A stretch of DNA of 64,000 nucleotides from contig NZ_JBFTXJ020000008.1 of NCBI RefSeq assembly GCF_041379945.2, positions 1-64,000 of the forward strand, given 5' to 3'. The position numbers and the translations under genes were made by a program. The notes under the pieces were generated by a model, which was not told the DNA's origin, searched no databases, and was given only the letters and a program-made list of their open reading frames with translations. This DNA comes from Aneurinibacillus sp. REN35 (GTDB lineage Bacteria > Bacillota > Bacilli > Aneurinibacillales > Aneurinibacillaceae). Positions 16,921 to 24,508 of the stretch are shown here, piece after piece. The first letter of the stretch is position 1. The number at the start of each line of letters is the position of its first letter.

Positions 16921-17813
16921 TGAGATTCACCTTCAAAATACTGTACAATTTCTGCTTTTATGTATTCAAAAAAGTTCTCTACACTTCCGGCTCTTTCCTC
17001 AACCAGTTGCTGAAACTCTTCTTCATTTCCGAAGATACCATTAATGTATCCAATGTATGTTTGTTCCTTGACGATTTCTCCTCCAAAAGAGGTTTCCAAT
17101 GTACTGCGAATGGCCTCTGTTTTAATCCGCCAGTCTTTTGATTGCGGCATTAAGTGAACGCGTCCTAAAAAGAACGGATTGGCCGCTTTATAGATCCCAC
17201 CAATTACGAATAAGGGAGAAAGCGTTTCCTGACGCCCACGAATATTACGGTTTAATAGTTTCACAATGTCTAGCAGTTCGTGAATACGCTTAATTTTTTC
17301 TTCTGTGGAAAGCTTAATCTCCCCATCTTTTCCCACTCTGTTTAAATCCAGTGTTAACGTATATGCATACAGGCTATCATGCTGTTCAATGTTTGCAAGA
17401 TTAGGATCTTCATTGATTCGCTCTGCCAGCCCCATATTGTTTAGAAACTCCATATCACTGCGGTAGGGTTCAAGCGATACCGCATGAGACAGACGGGCAA
17501 CAGCCGGACGCTTCTCCGATTTCTTTCCTGTTTTCAAATATCCGAAAAGATCCATTTCCGTTGACTCTTTAATCGAGATACTTTCTTTAAACTGAACCGT
17601 TCCCTTCGTTTTATCCACGGTATCTAAGTTCCAGTCAAACCATTCATTTCCGAGCCGAACCATATCATAACGAAGGCTTTGTCTAGAAGCGAACGTAAAT
17701 ACATCTCCATTACCCCGATGAATTTTTTTCAACTCGGAAATGTTGCCAATTCCCTCTCCATAATTTAATGAATTGCCCCGAAAAACAATCGTCATTGTCA
17801 GTGCTCTGCCCAT
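16917..17813 (-). CDS. cas7: Cascade backbone subunit Cas7 (Cst2/DevR family)
   Basis: 298 aa. Multiple copies coat the spacer part of the crRNA. TIVFRGNSLNYGEGIGNISELKK near the N-terminus and RPAVARLSHAVSLEPYRSD in the middle match the Cst2/DevR type of Cas7. The start overlaps the cas8b stop (TAATG), with GAAGGGGATG upstream. The second ATG (codon 7) is an alternative start. Confidence 0.92.
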   Translation of the reverse strand: MGRALTMTIVFRGNSLNYGEGIGNISELKKIHRGNGDVFTFASRQSLRYDMVRLGNEWFDWNLDTVDKTKGTVQFKESISIKESTEMDLFGYLKTGKKSEKRPAVARLSHAVSLEPYRSDMEFLNNMGLAERINEDPNLANIEQHDSLYAYTLTLDLNRVGKDGEIKLSTEEKIKRIHELLDIVKLLNRNIRGRQETLSPLFVIGGIYKAANPFFLGRVHLMPQSKDWRIKTEAIRSTLETSFGGEIVKEQTYIGYINGIFGNEEEFQQLVEERAGSVENFFEYIKAEIVQYFEGESQ

Positions 17814-18169
17814 TATTGTTCATCCCCTTCTTTTGTGAAATCTTTACCTAACAATCCGGCAATAAACGCCCCGCCCACCGTTTCAAAATCAAGCCCTTCA
17901 CTTTTGAGCACATCCATAAATACAGGAGACAATTCCTCACCCTGCGCAATATGCAGGCGAAACACCGTATCCAAGAAAGCCGTTTGATTCCCCGCCTTTA
18001 CCGCATTTAATAAACGATAGGCAAGAGCATCGACTTTCTTTTTACCTGAAGCTTTGTACACGTCTGACTCTTTTGCACTTCCACGGCTGGCGACCATACT
18101 TTTTCTAAGATTTTTCCCTTGAAAGTAGACAGAAGACACTCGTTTATCGTATTTTTTGATATCTTCCAT
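17813..18169 (-). CDS. Internal translation product of cas8b, predicted small subunit Cas11
   Basis: 118 aa in the same frame as the end of cas8b. An AAAGGGGTG ribosome binding site stands about seven bases before an in-frame ATG (peptide MEDIKKYDKRVSSVYFQGKN). Such a strong site inside a reading frame has no other obvious use. In type I-B, I-C and I-D systems the small subunit Cas11 is known to be made this way. The product is basic and rich in helices, as expected for Cas11. Not visible by annotation of long frames alone. Confidence 0.75.
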   Translation of the reverse strand: MEDIKKYDKRVSSVYFQGKNLRKSMVASRGSAKESDVYKASGKKKVDALAYRLLNAVKAGNQTAFLDTVFRLHIAQGEELSPVFMDVLKSEGLDFETVGGAFIAGLLGKDFTKEGDEQ

Positions 18170-19609
18170 ATTATTCACCCCTTTTTTTAAAAGCAGTATT
18201 CTGTGCCTCTCTCTTACCGCATGATAAGCTCCCTCGGCATGAAAATCTTGCTGGATCGCCTCCCGCAAATAACGAAAAACGGCTTGCTTAGGGTCTATGC
18301 CGCTTAATATGCTGCGAATAAAAACGTCTCTTTCCTCTATTAACAATAGAAGCTTTAACCGATTTCCATATTGCTTTATGTAGTGCGCACAATAATCCGG
18401 CATATGATAGTAATCCAGCAAGGTTTTTTTTGTGCCATCTGAATGAACCTCTATGAAAAGGAATGAATTGATCTTTTTGTCGGCACGTTCTTTTGTATCT
18501 GCCAGCAGACCTACAACCGCTTCGCTAAAAGAGCTCCCTGTTTGCCGAGCGTTTCGGTAGCGATGATTGATGTTATAAATTTCACTAAATTTCTGATCGA
18601 GTAAGACAAGCCCTGCATATTGTTTATATTCTATGGCCGTTCTTGAGCCAAGTCTTCGTTGATAGAAAGCGACTCCTACCGGAACAAGGAAAAGAATCAA
18701 TCGGGCAAGAGCACTCATTGGCATTGGATTCTGCTTATTAAAATCCCAGTGAAAGTTGGAGGCGTTATTCGTAGAGATACCCAGCGGCAAAAAGATTTTT
18801 TCTTCGTAAGACATGGTTGCCGGCAAATCATCAATAAACGAACAAGGAAGAACATGGGGGGCAAACCATTCTTTTGCTTCTTTTATTGAATGAAGTTTTT
18901 TTATAGCTTTCAACCAGTCTTTGAAAGGTTTGTATTCTTTATGTTCGTCCAAAAAATTCTTAATATCATCAACATTTTCCGCACGTTTCATTTTTTCCTG
19001 AAATGCAATTTCGAGCTGAGCTGGCAAGACAAATTCTCTATGCATTTTTTCTACATGTTCCTGATAATCAAGCACACTGCAAGATCTTTGTAAGAATGAG
19101 GTTTGTCCATAGTACGGAGAAATAATAACCGCTTTTGCAAAATTAATGGTTAGCTTCTTATTAACAAAATCGGAAGTCATAATATTATGAAATTTATTGA
19201 TAAGTATTTCTGCGGATTCTATATGTTCCTGGTTTTTAAGCTCTTTCATTTCTTCGACAAGATGCTTAAGCTCTTCACTTTCTTTTGCATCAGGAAAGTA
19301 TTTTTCAACTTTTTTCATCTGCTCAGCAGCAATATTTCGTATCTCACTAAAGCGTTCCTTTGAGGATTCCGGCTTCTTTCTTGCACGCTGTAATAAACGC
19401 TCCATTCGCCCGGTATCCCGTTCAGCAATATTATATGTATCGAAGAAGTACGCAAAATAACGTTCAGCTAATGTATCAAGCAAATCTTTCCCAATTAGCA
19501 GGCCCGCCGGTGTCGTTTCTATTTCTTCCTCGTACAAACGCTTCAAGCCTAATAGCCCGCCCGTAAAAAACCACTCTTCAGCCCGCGCTTCCACAAAAAA
19601 CGATGTCAA
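17813..19609 (-). CDS. cas8b: Cascade large subunit Cas8b (Cst1-like)
   Basis: 598 aa. The large subunit recognises the PAM. WFFTGGLLGLKRLYEE at the N-terminus, FLPLGISTNNASNFHWDF in the middle and the C-terminal helical domain fit the Cas8a1/b Cst1 group. Cst1 proteins often carry paired CxxC motifs; here the corresponding place reads VLPCSFIDDLP with a single Cys, so a zinc site seems lost. The 3' fifth encodes an internal Cas11 start. It overlaps the cas6 stop by four bases. Confidence 0.85.
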   Translation of the reverse strand: MTSFFVEARAEEWFFTGGLLGLKRLYEEEIETTPAGLLIGKDLLDTLAERYFAYFFDTYNIAERDTGRMERLLQRARKKPESSKERFSEIRNIAAEQMKKVEKYFPDAKESEELKHLVEEMKELKNQEHIESAEILINKFHNIMTSDFVNKKLTINFAKAVIISPYYGQTSFLQRSCSVLDYQEHVEKMHREFVLPAQLEIAFQEKMKRAENVDDIKNFLDEHKEYKPFKDWLKAIKKLHSIKEAKEWFAPHVLPCSFIDDLPATMSYEEKIFLPLGISTNNASNFHWDFNKQNPMPMSALARLILFLVPVGVAFYQRRLGSRTAIEYKQYAGLVLLDQKFSEIYNINHRYRNARQTGSSFSEAVVGLLADTKERADKKINSFLFIEVHSDGTKKTLLDYYHMPDYCAHYIKQYGNRLKLLLLIEERDVFIRSILSGIDPKQAVFRYLREAIQQDFHAEGAYHAVRERHRILLLKKGVNNMEDIKKYDKRVSSVYFQGKNLRKSMVASRGSAKESDVYKASGKKKVDALAYRLLNAVKAGNQTAFLDTVFRLHIAQGEELSPVFMDVLKSEGLDFETVGGAFIAGLLGKDFTKEGDEQ

Positions 19610-20340
19610 GATCTCACCCCCTCCATCTCAATATCCAGCATGCCTAACCCAAAAGATCGTCGTTTTGAAATGCCGTTTTGGTACAGACACAGTAAATCTT
19701 CTCGATCTCCTTCTATATATAAGTGACCTTTGAACGTAGTAAGATATAGAATTTGAAAAGGATGATCTCCTTCGCGAAGAACTCGATTCGATTCTTTAAT
19801 CACCATTTTTTTCATTTGCAGAGGCTTTACAATCAACGGACGCCTTAATGATCTTCCAAGACAGGCCAAAACGACAAGATTAGCATAATAGTTAAATTCC
19901 TGCTCATACGAAGCATCATGGGGAAAGAGCGGTTTACCATCCTTTGATTCAATAAGAATAGGTGAAACTGTTTTAAACACAGCGTGTGAAGAATGAAGGC
20001 TTTTTTCAGGAAGCATGCGGATTTTCTCAAGTTCCCATTCAAATTCAAGATAACGACACGTCTTCATCTGGCTCATTCCATTATAAAAATGCGTCATAAA
20101 TTCATAATCACTTGAAGTTAGAAATAGAGTAAAGCCATTCAGTTCAATTGTCTCGGCTTTGTAACTAAAATTCTTCAAATATACTGCATAGGCAAAAGGT
20201 TTTGGTGAAGGATTGTTGGAGAATACTTTATGATAATAGGATGGATTAGCTCTGGAAAGAGACTCTTTGATTAAGCTGAGCATTCCCATACGATAATACT
20301 TGGGAACTTCTTTTGCTTTAAAGTTTATTTCTAATCGCAT
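19606..20340 (-). CDS. cas6: CRISPR RNA endoribonuclease Cas6
   Basis: 244 aa from the ATG at 20340. A GTG three codons upstream is in frame, but AAAGGGGG lies eight bases before this ATG. Cas6 cuts the repeat to release crRNAs with an 8-nt handle. The C-terminal glycine-rich loop ISKRRSFGLGMLDI and the two ferredoxin-like halves are visible. First gene of the operon; its promoter and 5' leader are the predicted target of the crRNA-like RNA upstream. Confidence 0.92.
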   Translation of the reverse strand: MRLEINFKAKEVPKYYRMGMLSLIKESLSRANPSYYHKVFSNNPSPKPFAYAVYLKNFSYKAETIELNGFTLFLTSSDYEFMTHFYNGMSQMKTCRYLEFEWELEKIRMLPEKSLHSSHAVFKTVSPILIESKDGKPLFPHDASYEQEFNYYANLVVLACLGRSLRRPLIVKPLQMKKMVIKESNRVLREGDHPFQILYLTTFKGHLYIEGDREDLLCLYQNGISKRRSFGLGMLDIEMEGVRS

Positions 20341-20351
20341 GCTTTTCACCC

Positions 20352-20373
20352 CCTTTTTGAATTATAATTTTAT
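20352..20373 (+). promoter_or_regulatory. Predicted target of the crRNA-like RNA in the cas promoter
   Basis: The plus strand 20355-20373 reads TTTTGAATTATAATTTTAT. It matches the guide of the RNA gene at 20421-20529 at 17 of its first 19 positions; the two mismatches are at guide positions 6 and 8. The three bases on its 5' side (20352-20354) are CCT, a plausible type I-B PAM, supplied by the complement of the cas6 Shine-Dalgarno. The site covers part of the cas -10 box and the 5' leader. Confidence 0.75.
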
Positions 20374-20399
20374 AGTACCATCATTTTTACAATATTCAA
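20372..20399 (-). promoter_or_regulatory. Promoter of the cas operon
   Basis: On the minus strand TTGAAT (20394-20399) and TACTAT (20372-20377) are separated by 16 bp. They lie 32 bases before the cas6 start codon. An alternative -10, TATAAA, overlaps the same place. Confidence 0.6.
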
Positions 20400-20420
20400 C
20401 ATTTATTTCTATAAAATTAC

Positions 20421-20529
20421 ATAAAAAAAGACCGCTTCTCTGACGGTCTCTCTCCCACTTCGGTCAAATAAACTACACATCATAAAATTATAGTGCAAAA
20501 TTTTATATCCCACATCGTTCCGATCGTAT
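20421..20529 (-). ncRNA. CreR-like crRNA-type regulatory RNA (degenerate repeat - guide - degenerate repeat)
   Basis: Minus strand. 20529-20501 matches the CRISPR repeat at 19 of 29 positions without gaps (core GAACGATGTGGGATATAAA). A 27-nt guide follows (20500-20474, starting TTTTGCACTATAATTTTAT). A second degenerate repeat starts at 20473 (GTTTATTTGACCGAAGTGGGA) and matches 17 of the first 22 repeat positions with one gap. An AGACCG/CGGTCT hairpin with seven T (20423-20449) ends the gene. Both degenerate repeats share GTGGGA where the array repeat has GTGTGA. It is predicted to load onto Cascade and repress the cas promoter; type I systems with such RNAs (CreR, CreA) are known. Confidence 0.8.
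20423..20449 (-). terminator. Terminator of the crRNA-like RNA gene
   Basis: A 6-bp stem AGACCG/CGGTCT with a nine-base loop is followed by seven T in the minus direction. Its 5' arm takes the place of the 3' end of the second degenerate repeat. It lies upstream of the cas promoter and so cannot be a cas attenuator. Confidence 0.8.
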
Positions 20530-20533
20530 ACGA

Positions 20534-20542
20534 AGTATAGCA
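20534..20542 (-). promoter_or_regulatory. Extended -10 promoter of the crRNA-like RNA
   Basis: TGCTATACT on the minus strand is a TGn extended -10. The expected start point, about seven bases downstream (near 20527), falls on the first bases of the degenerate repeat. The hexamer at -35 distance (TTTCAG) is poor. Confidence 0.65.
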
Positions 20543-20616
20543 TGTTACAACAACATCTGAAATAGACTGTTGACTTAGAACTATCCTACTACCTCAATTA
20601 ATGTAATCGTAATTAT

Positions 20617-20855
20617 AAATGAAATTAATTTCTTTCTGTAACGAGGTTGATTATAATAAAAGAAAGGCAAAATGGAAAATAAAGGTGCAGCGGATCGTTT
20701 TTTGCAAAAAAACCGTCAATCCCTTGCTGGATACGGGCTGCACGCTGTTTTCTCCCTTTCGCCAAAAACACGACTGCCGATCCACTGCAGACGCGGTCAA
20801 GCCGGTAGATTAGCAACCCAGTTGTATCAAGGGTTTCCGCGTGCGAAAGCGGAGG
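20617..20855 (+). promoter_or_regulatory. Leader of CRISPR array 2
   Basis: Inverted near-copy of the array 1 leader. It begins with sequence that still spells the end of cas2 (20618-20641: NEINFFL and stop) although no cas2 gene is present here. The TATAAT box, the 14-bp palindrome TTTTTTGCAAAAAA (20698-20711) and the terminal TCCGC/GCGGA hairpin are all kept. It should drive array 2 to the right. Confidence 0.88.
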
Positions 20856-22721
20856 GTTTTATCTGAACGTAGTGTGATGTAAAGTTGTATGAACGTGCGA
20901 ACCGTATACTCAGGGCTGAGGTGTTTTATCTGAACGTAGTGTGATGTAAAGTCCAATAGTGAACGTCGTATATAACTTCGTTATTTTCGTTAGTTTTATC
21001 TGAACGTAGTGTGATGTAAAGGTTATTTTAACTTTACGCATCATCTCGTCCCCTTTCGTTTTATCTGAACGTAGTGTGATGTAAAGATTGCTTAAAAAAG
21101 AATGCTTTGCCTGCCTGTATGCAGTTTTATCTGAACGTAGTGTGATATAAAGGTTATCGCATTACGAGATCCGGCGGGCTCAGTCTACGTTTTATCTGAA
21201 CGTAGTGTGATGTAAAGAGCATATTGGCAATACTCATCGAAGCTTGAGTACCCAGTTTTATCTGAACGTAGTGTGATGTAAAGGGACTGCCATCATGGCA
21301 GTCTTTTCTTCTTTCTGCCGCTTCCGGTTTTATCTGAACGTAGTGTGATGTAAAGACGATTCCAGACGGTGGGTATTACGCTAGGGAAGCGTGTTTTATC
21401 TGAACGTAGTGTGATGTAAAGTGTATATTTACTTTACATTATCGGGTAAAAATAGTAAAAGTTTTATCTGAACGTAGTGTGATGTAAAGGGGTATGTAGT
21501 GTTAGGAATTAAGGAAGAAGGAACGGCGTTTTATCTGAACGTAGTGTGATGTAAAGATTTCAATCGCAGTTTCCTTTCCCGGTTCATATGGAGTTTTATC
21601 TGAACGTAGTGTGATGTAAAGTTGGATGCCAAGGGGAAAGGCCAAAAGAAGATAAGGCAGTTTTATCTGAACGTAGTGTGATGTAAAGAACTATGAAGGG
21701 TTTAAACAACTTGGTAAACTGGACGAGTTTTATCTGAACGTAGTGTGATGTAAAGACGATTATTGTAAATGGAGCAATACGGGCCGATGGGTTTTATCTG
21801 AACGTAGTGTGATGTAAAGTACGCCTGCTTTTTCGTTTGTAGCTTTTTCAAATCCGTTTTATCTGAACGTAGTGTGATGTAAAGATTCTATGACTCGGAT
21901 GATATACAAAGAGCTTTTCGTTTTATCTGAACGTAGTGTGATGTAAAGATTAGATATCTCGCAGCCAATAACACGAGCAAAACGTTTTATCTGAACGTAG
22001 TGTGATGTAAAGTTCTTCGAGGACTTCGTTAAGACGATGCGTGTATTCGAGTTTTATCTGAACGTAGTGTGATGTAAAGATTAGATATCTCGCAGCCAAT
22101 AACACGAGCAAAACGTTTTATCTGAACGTAGTGTGATGTAAAGTTAAACGGTTCGGCTTGATGAAGCACGTCGAGTATAGTTTTATCTGAACGTAGTGTG
22201 ATGTAAAGGAAGTTTTTCTCTCAGAGCTGACGCAGCAGCGGAAACGTTTTATCTGAACGTAGTGTGATGTAAAGCCCCTACAATGTTTGTAGCAAACGGG
22301 CTGTTAATAGTTTTATCTGAACGTAGTGTGATGTAAAGGAAAGTTAATGCGGTAAATTTGTTTGGAACCATTTTGTTTTATCTGAACGTAGTGTGATGTA
22401 AAGGAGGATGAAAAAATGGTTCAATTGCGTGTTAATGTACGTTTTATCTGAACGTAGTGTGATGTAAAGGGTATAATATATATAACAATAGTTTTTGGGC
22501 GACAGTTTTATCTGAACGTAGTGTGATGTAAAGTGGGATTTTTTTATTAAGCTTTGCGCTCAGATATTTGTTTTATCTGAACGTAGTGTGATGTAAAGCA
22601 GATCGCGGGGGCTGTCGCCGAAGTATCCAAATACAGTTTTATCTGAACGTAGTGTGATGTAAAGCGGTAGTCCGCGTCTATAACGCCGATACCATTCGGT
22701 TGGTTTTATCTGAACGTAGTG
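20856..22721 (+). CRISPR. CRISPR array 2: 29 repeats (last one truncated), 28 spacers, transcribed rightwards
   Basis: Same 29-bp repeat as array 1 but on the plus strand. Spacers are 35-43 bp. The leader lies to the left, so new spacers enter near 20885. The repeat at 21124-21152 has one substitution. The last repeat (22703) matches only its first 19 bases. Spacers 21949-21983 and 22080-22114 are identical. Spacer 21284-21326 is the longest (43 bp) and contains a terminator-like hairpin. Spacer 21557-21592 overlaps one from array 1 with a single mismatch. Confidence 0.98.
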
Positions 22722-22756
22722 GAAAGAAACCTGCGAGAAAGAAGAAAGGAAGCAAG

Positions 22757-22787
22757 AAAAACACCCTTGTCTAACCAAGACACAGGG
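22757..22787 (-). terminator. Intrinsic terminator after the MocR-type gene
   Basis: On the minus strand CCCT and TGTCT pair with AGACA and AGGG around one bulged C, and TGTTTTTC follows. It lies downstream of the minus-strand regulator gene, just past the old end of array 2. Nothing else was recognised in 22722-22888. Confidence 0.6.
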
Positions 22788-22888
22788 CGCTCCAGATATT
22801 CTCTTTCTTTTTCCTTCGTACTCCCTTTTCTTCCAACCACGAAAAGTGTGTCCATTTGTTAAGTGCGATTTATAAATACTGATCTTCT

Positions 22889-24346
22889 TTATCCTTCACT
22901 TGCCTTTTTCACCAGCAAAGCCAGACGACGGATACCTTCCTCCATCTCTTCAGATGATGCATAAGCATACGAGAGCCGCAAATAGGAACGCGCGTCTGGA
23001 TGATAGATTGTGCCGGGATTCAGCAGGATTCCATGACTCAGCGCCTCATCAAACAGGGCAGAGAGCGAAAGTTCAGGAAGAAGGCGCAGCCAGATATAGA
23101 AGCCGCCCGCAGGTACATGCCACTCCGCAAGTCCGCTCATATAGGTAGAGAGCATCTCTACTGCCACTTCTCTTCTTTCTCGCAGCTTCTGCCGAATCTG
23201 TGCTACGTGTTCCGTATACAATCCGCTGGCAAGCCATTCTCGCGCTGTCCACTGAGACAATGAGCTTGAGCCGTAGTCTGTCTGCATTTTAATATCAGCC
23301 AGCCGCTGAATGACCGGTTCCGGCCCGATGAGCCAGCCAATCCGCAGACCTGGACTGAGCGTTTTTGAAAGACTGCCCATATAAAGGACAAGGCCATGCT
23401 TATCATGCGCTTTGAGCGGAGCAGGAGGACGCTTGTCAAGCCACAGCTCTCCATACACATCATCTTCAACAATCGGTAATCGCTCCTGTCCACACACATC
23501 AAGTAAGCACTTCCTTGCTTCCTCTCCCAATACACGCCCTGTAGGATTATGAAAGGACGGAATCGTATAGAGCAGAGAAGCCGCCGTTTTACGCTTACTG
23601 TGTGCGATCAGAGCAGGAATGTCTTTGGCACAAGGAAGTGCCTCCATATCGCAAAGCTTGATACCTGCCGACTGAAACACGCGTACTGAATGAAGATAGG
23701 AGGGTTTCTCTAACAGGATGGATGAGCCCTGCGGCAGCAGACCGATCGAGATTAGGTGAAGCGCCTGCAGGACACCGGAGACAATGAGAATAGACGAAGG
23801 CGATGCCGTGATTCCGTAAGATGCCACATGGCGGCTTATCTCTTCCCGCAGCGCATACAGTCCCTGCGGCTCTTCATAACCAAGTGAGTTGATGCTCTCC
23901 CCTGCCCGCACCATTATCTTTCTCATCGTCTCGGCCGGGAATAAGTCCGGGGCTATCTCTCCCGTACCAAGCCGGATGATGCCGGATGTAAATTCTTCAC
24001 GATTAATACGCTGAATCATCGATAGATTGGGCCGGTGGACGCCCGATTCTACATACGTGCGCCAATCAGGTGGATGTGCGGCCGCAAGCAGCGTCCACGT
24101 GTTATTTACAACGTGTGTACCGCTCCCCCGCTTCCCTTCAATTAACCCTTCAGCCGCAAGTTCCGCAAAGGCGGTTGTAACTGTGCTTCGATTGACACCA
24201 AGCTGCTTGGCAAGCGTGCGCTCCGCCGGAATTCGAAAACCAATCGGCCACTCTCCTTGGGCAATTTTTTCTTTTATGTATGCGACAATTTGTCGATAGA
24301 TCGGAGTCCCTTCATTAAGGTTCGGCCTCCATTCATCACTTCTCAC
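22889..24346 (-). CDS. MocR/PdxR-type regulator (GntR HTH fused to aminotransferase fold)
   Basis: 485 aa. The N-terminal winged helix is of GntR type: TPIYRQIVAYIKEKIAQGEW, PAERTLAKQLGVNRSTVTTAF. The C-terminal two thirds is a fold-type I PLP domain with SGVLQALHLISIGLL, EDDVYGELW and the PLP lysine in GSLSKTLSPGLRIGWL. These proteins sense PLP or an amino-acid adduct rather than act as aminotransferases. The divergent LysE exporter and direct repeats between them suggest it controls that exporter. Confidence 0.88.
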   Translation of the reverse strand: MRSDEWRPNLNEGTPIYRQIVAYIKEKIAQGEWPIGFRIPAERTLAKQLGVNRSTVTTAFAELAAEGLIEGKRGSGTHVVNNTWTLLAAAHPPDWRTYVESGVHRPNLSMIQRINREEFTSGIIRLGTGEIAPDLFPAETMRKIMVRAGESINSLGYEEPQGLYALREEISRHVASYGITASPSSILIVSGVLQALHLISIGLLPQGSSILLEKPSYLHSVRVFQSAGIKLCDMEALPCAKDIPALIAHSKRKTAASLLYTIPSFHNPTGRVLGEEARKCLLDVCGQERLPIVEDDVYGELWLDKRPPAPLKAHDKHGLVLYMGSLSKTLSPGLRIGWLIGPEPVIQRLADIKMQTDYGSSSLSQWTAREWLASGLYTEHVAQIRQKLRERREVAVEMLSTYMSGLAEWHVPAGGFYIWLRLLPELSLSALFDEALSHGILLNPGTIYHPDARSYLRLSYAYASSEEMEEGIRRLALLVKKASEG

Positions 24347-24370
24347 ACGCTATACCCCTTTCCTATCATG

Positions 24371-24404
24371 AATTGGCCGGTAGCTTCATCTGTCAATTGG
24401 CTGG
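24371..24404. promoter_or_regulatory. Direct repeats, candidate MocR operator
   Basis: AATTGGCCGG (24371-24380) and AATTGGCTGG (24395-24404) differ at one base and are 24 bp apart on the same strand. Direct repeats are the usual operator form for MocR regulators. They end at the -35 of the lysE promoter. Confidence 0.55.
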
Positions 24405-24432
24405 CGACATGCTTTCCGTACGGCTCTATAAT
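24404..24432 (+). promoter_or_regulatory. Promoter of the lysE-type gene
   Basis: GCGACA and a perfect TATAAT (24427-24432) are separated by 17 bp. The -35 touches the second direct repeat. An imperfect AGCTC/GAGCT hairpin lies in the 5' leader before AAAGGAGG. Confidence 0.55.
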
Positions 24433-24508
24433 CAACTTATCATAGTATAAAAAAAGCTCCATCACATTTTATATATGACAGAGCTGATATAAAGGAGGAC
24501 AATAAGAT

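Noticed and set aside
20421-20530. tracrRNA-like anti-repeat
   Set aside because: The degenerate repeats are in the same sense as array 1 crRNAs with a guide between them, and the locus has no Cas9 or Cas12.
20521-20545. Sequence resembling half of a loxP site (TATACGAAGTATAGCATG)
   Set aside because: Only one degenerate arm is present. It is better explained as the promoter and first repeat of the crRNA-like RNA; no Cre-type recombinase is in the window.
20350-20620. CreTA toxin-antitoxin with a small toxin RNA, as an alternative reading of the crRNA-like gene
   Set aside because: No separate small toxin frame with its own promoter and ribosome binding site was found, and the guide matches the cas promoter instead.
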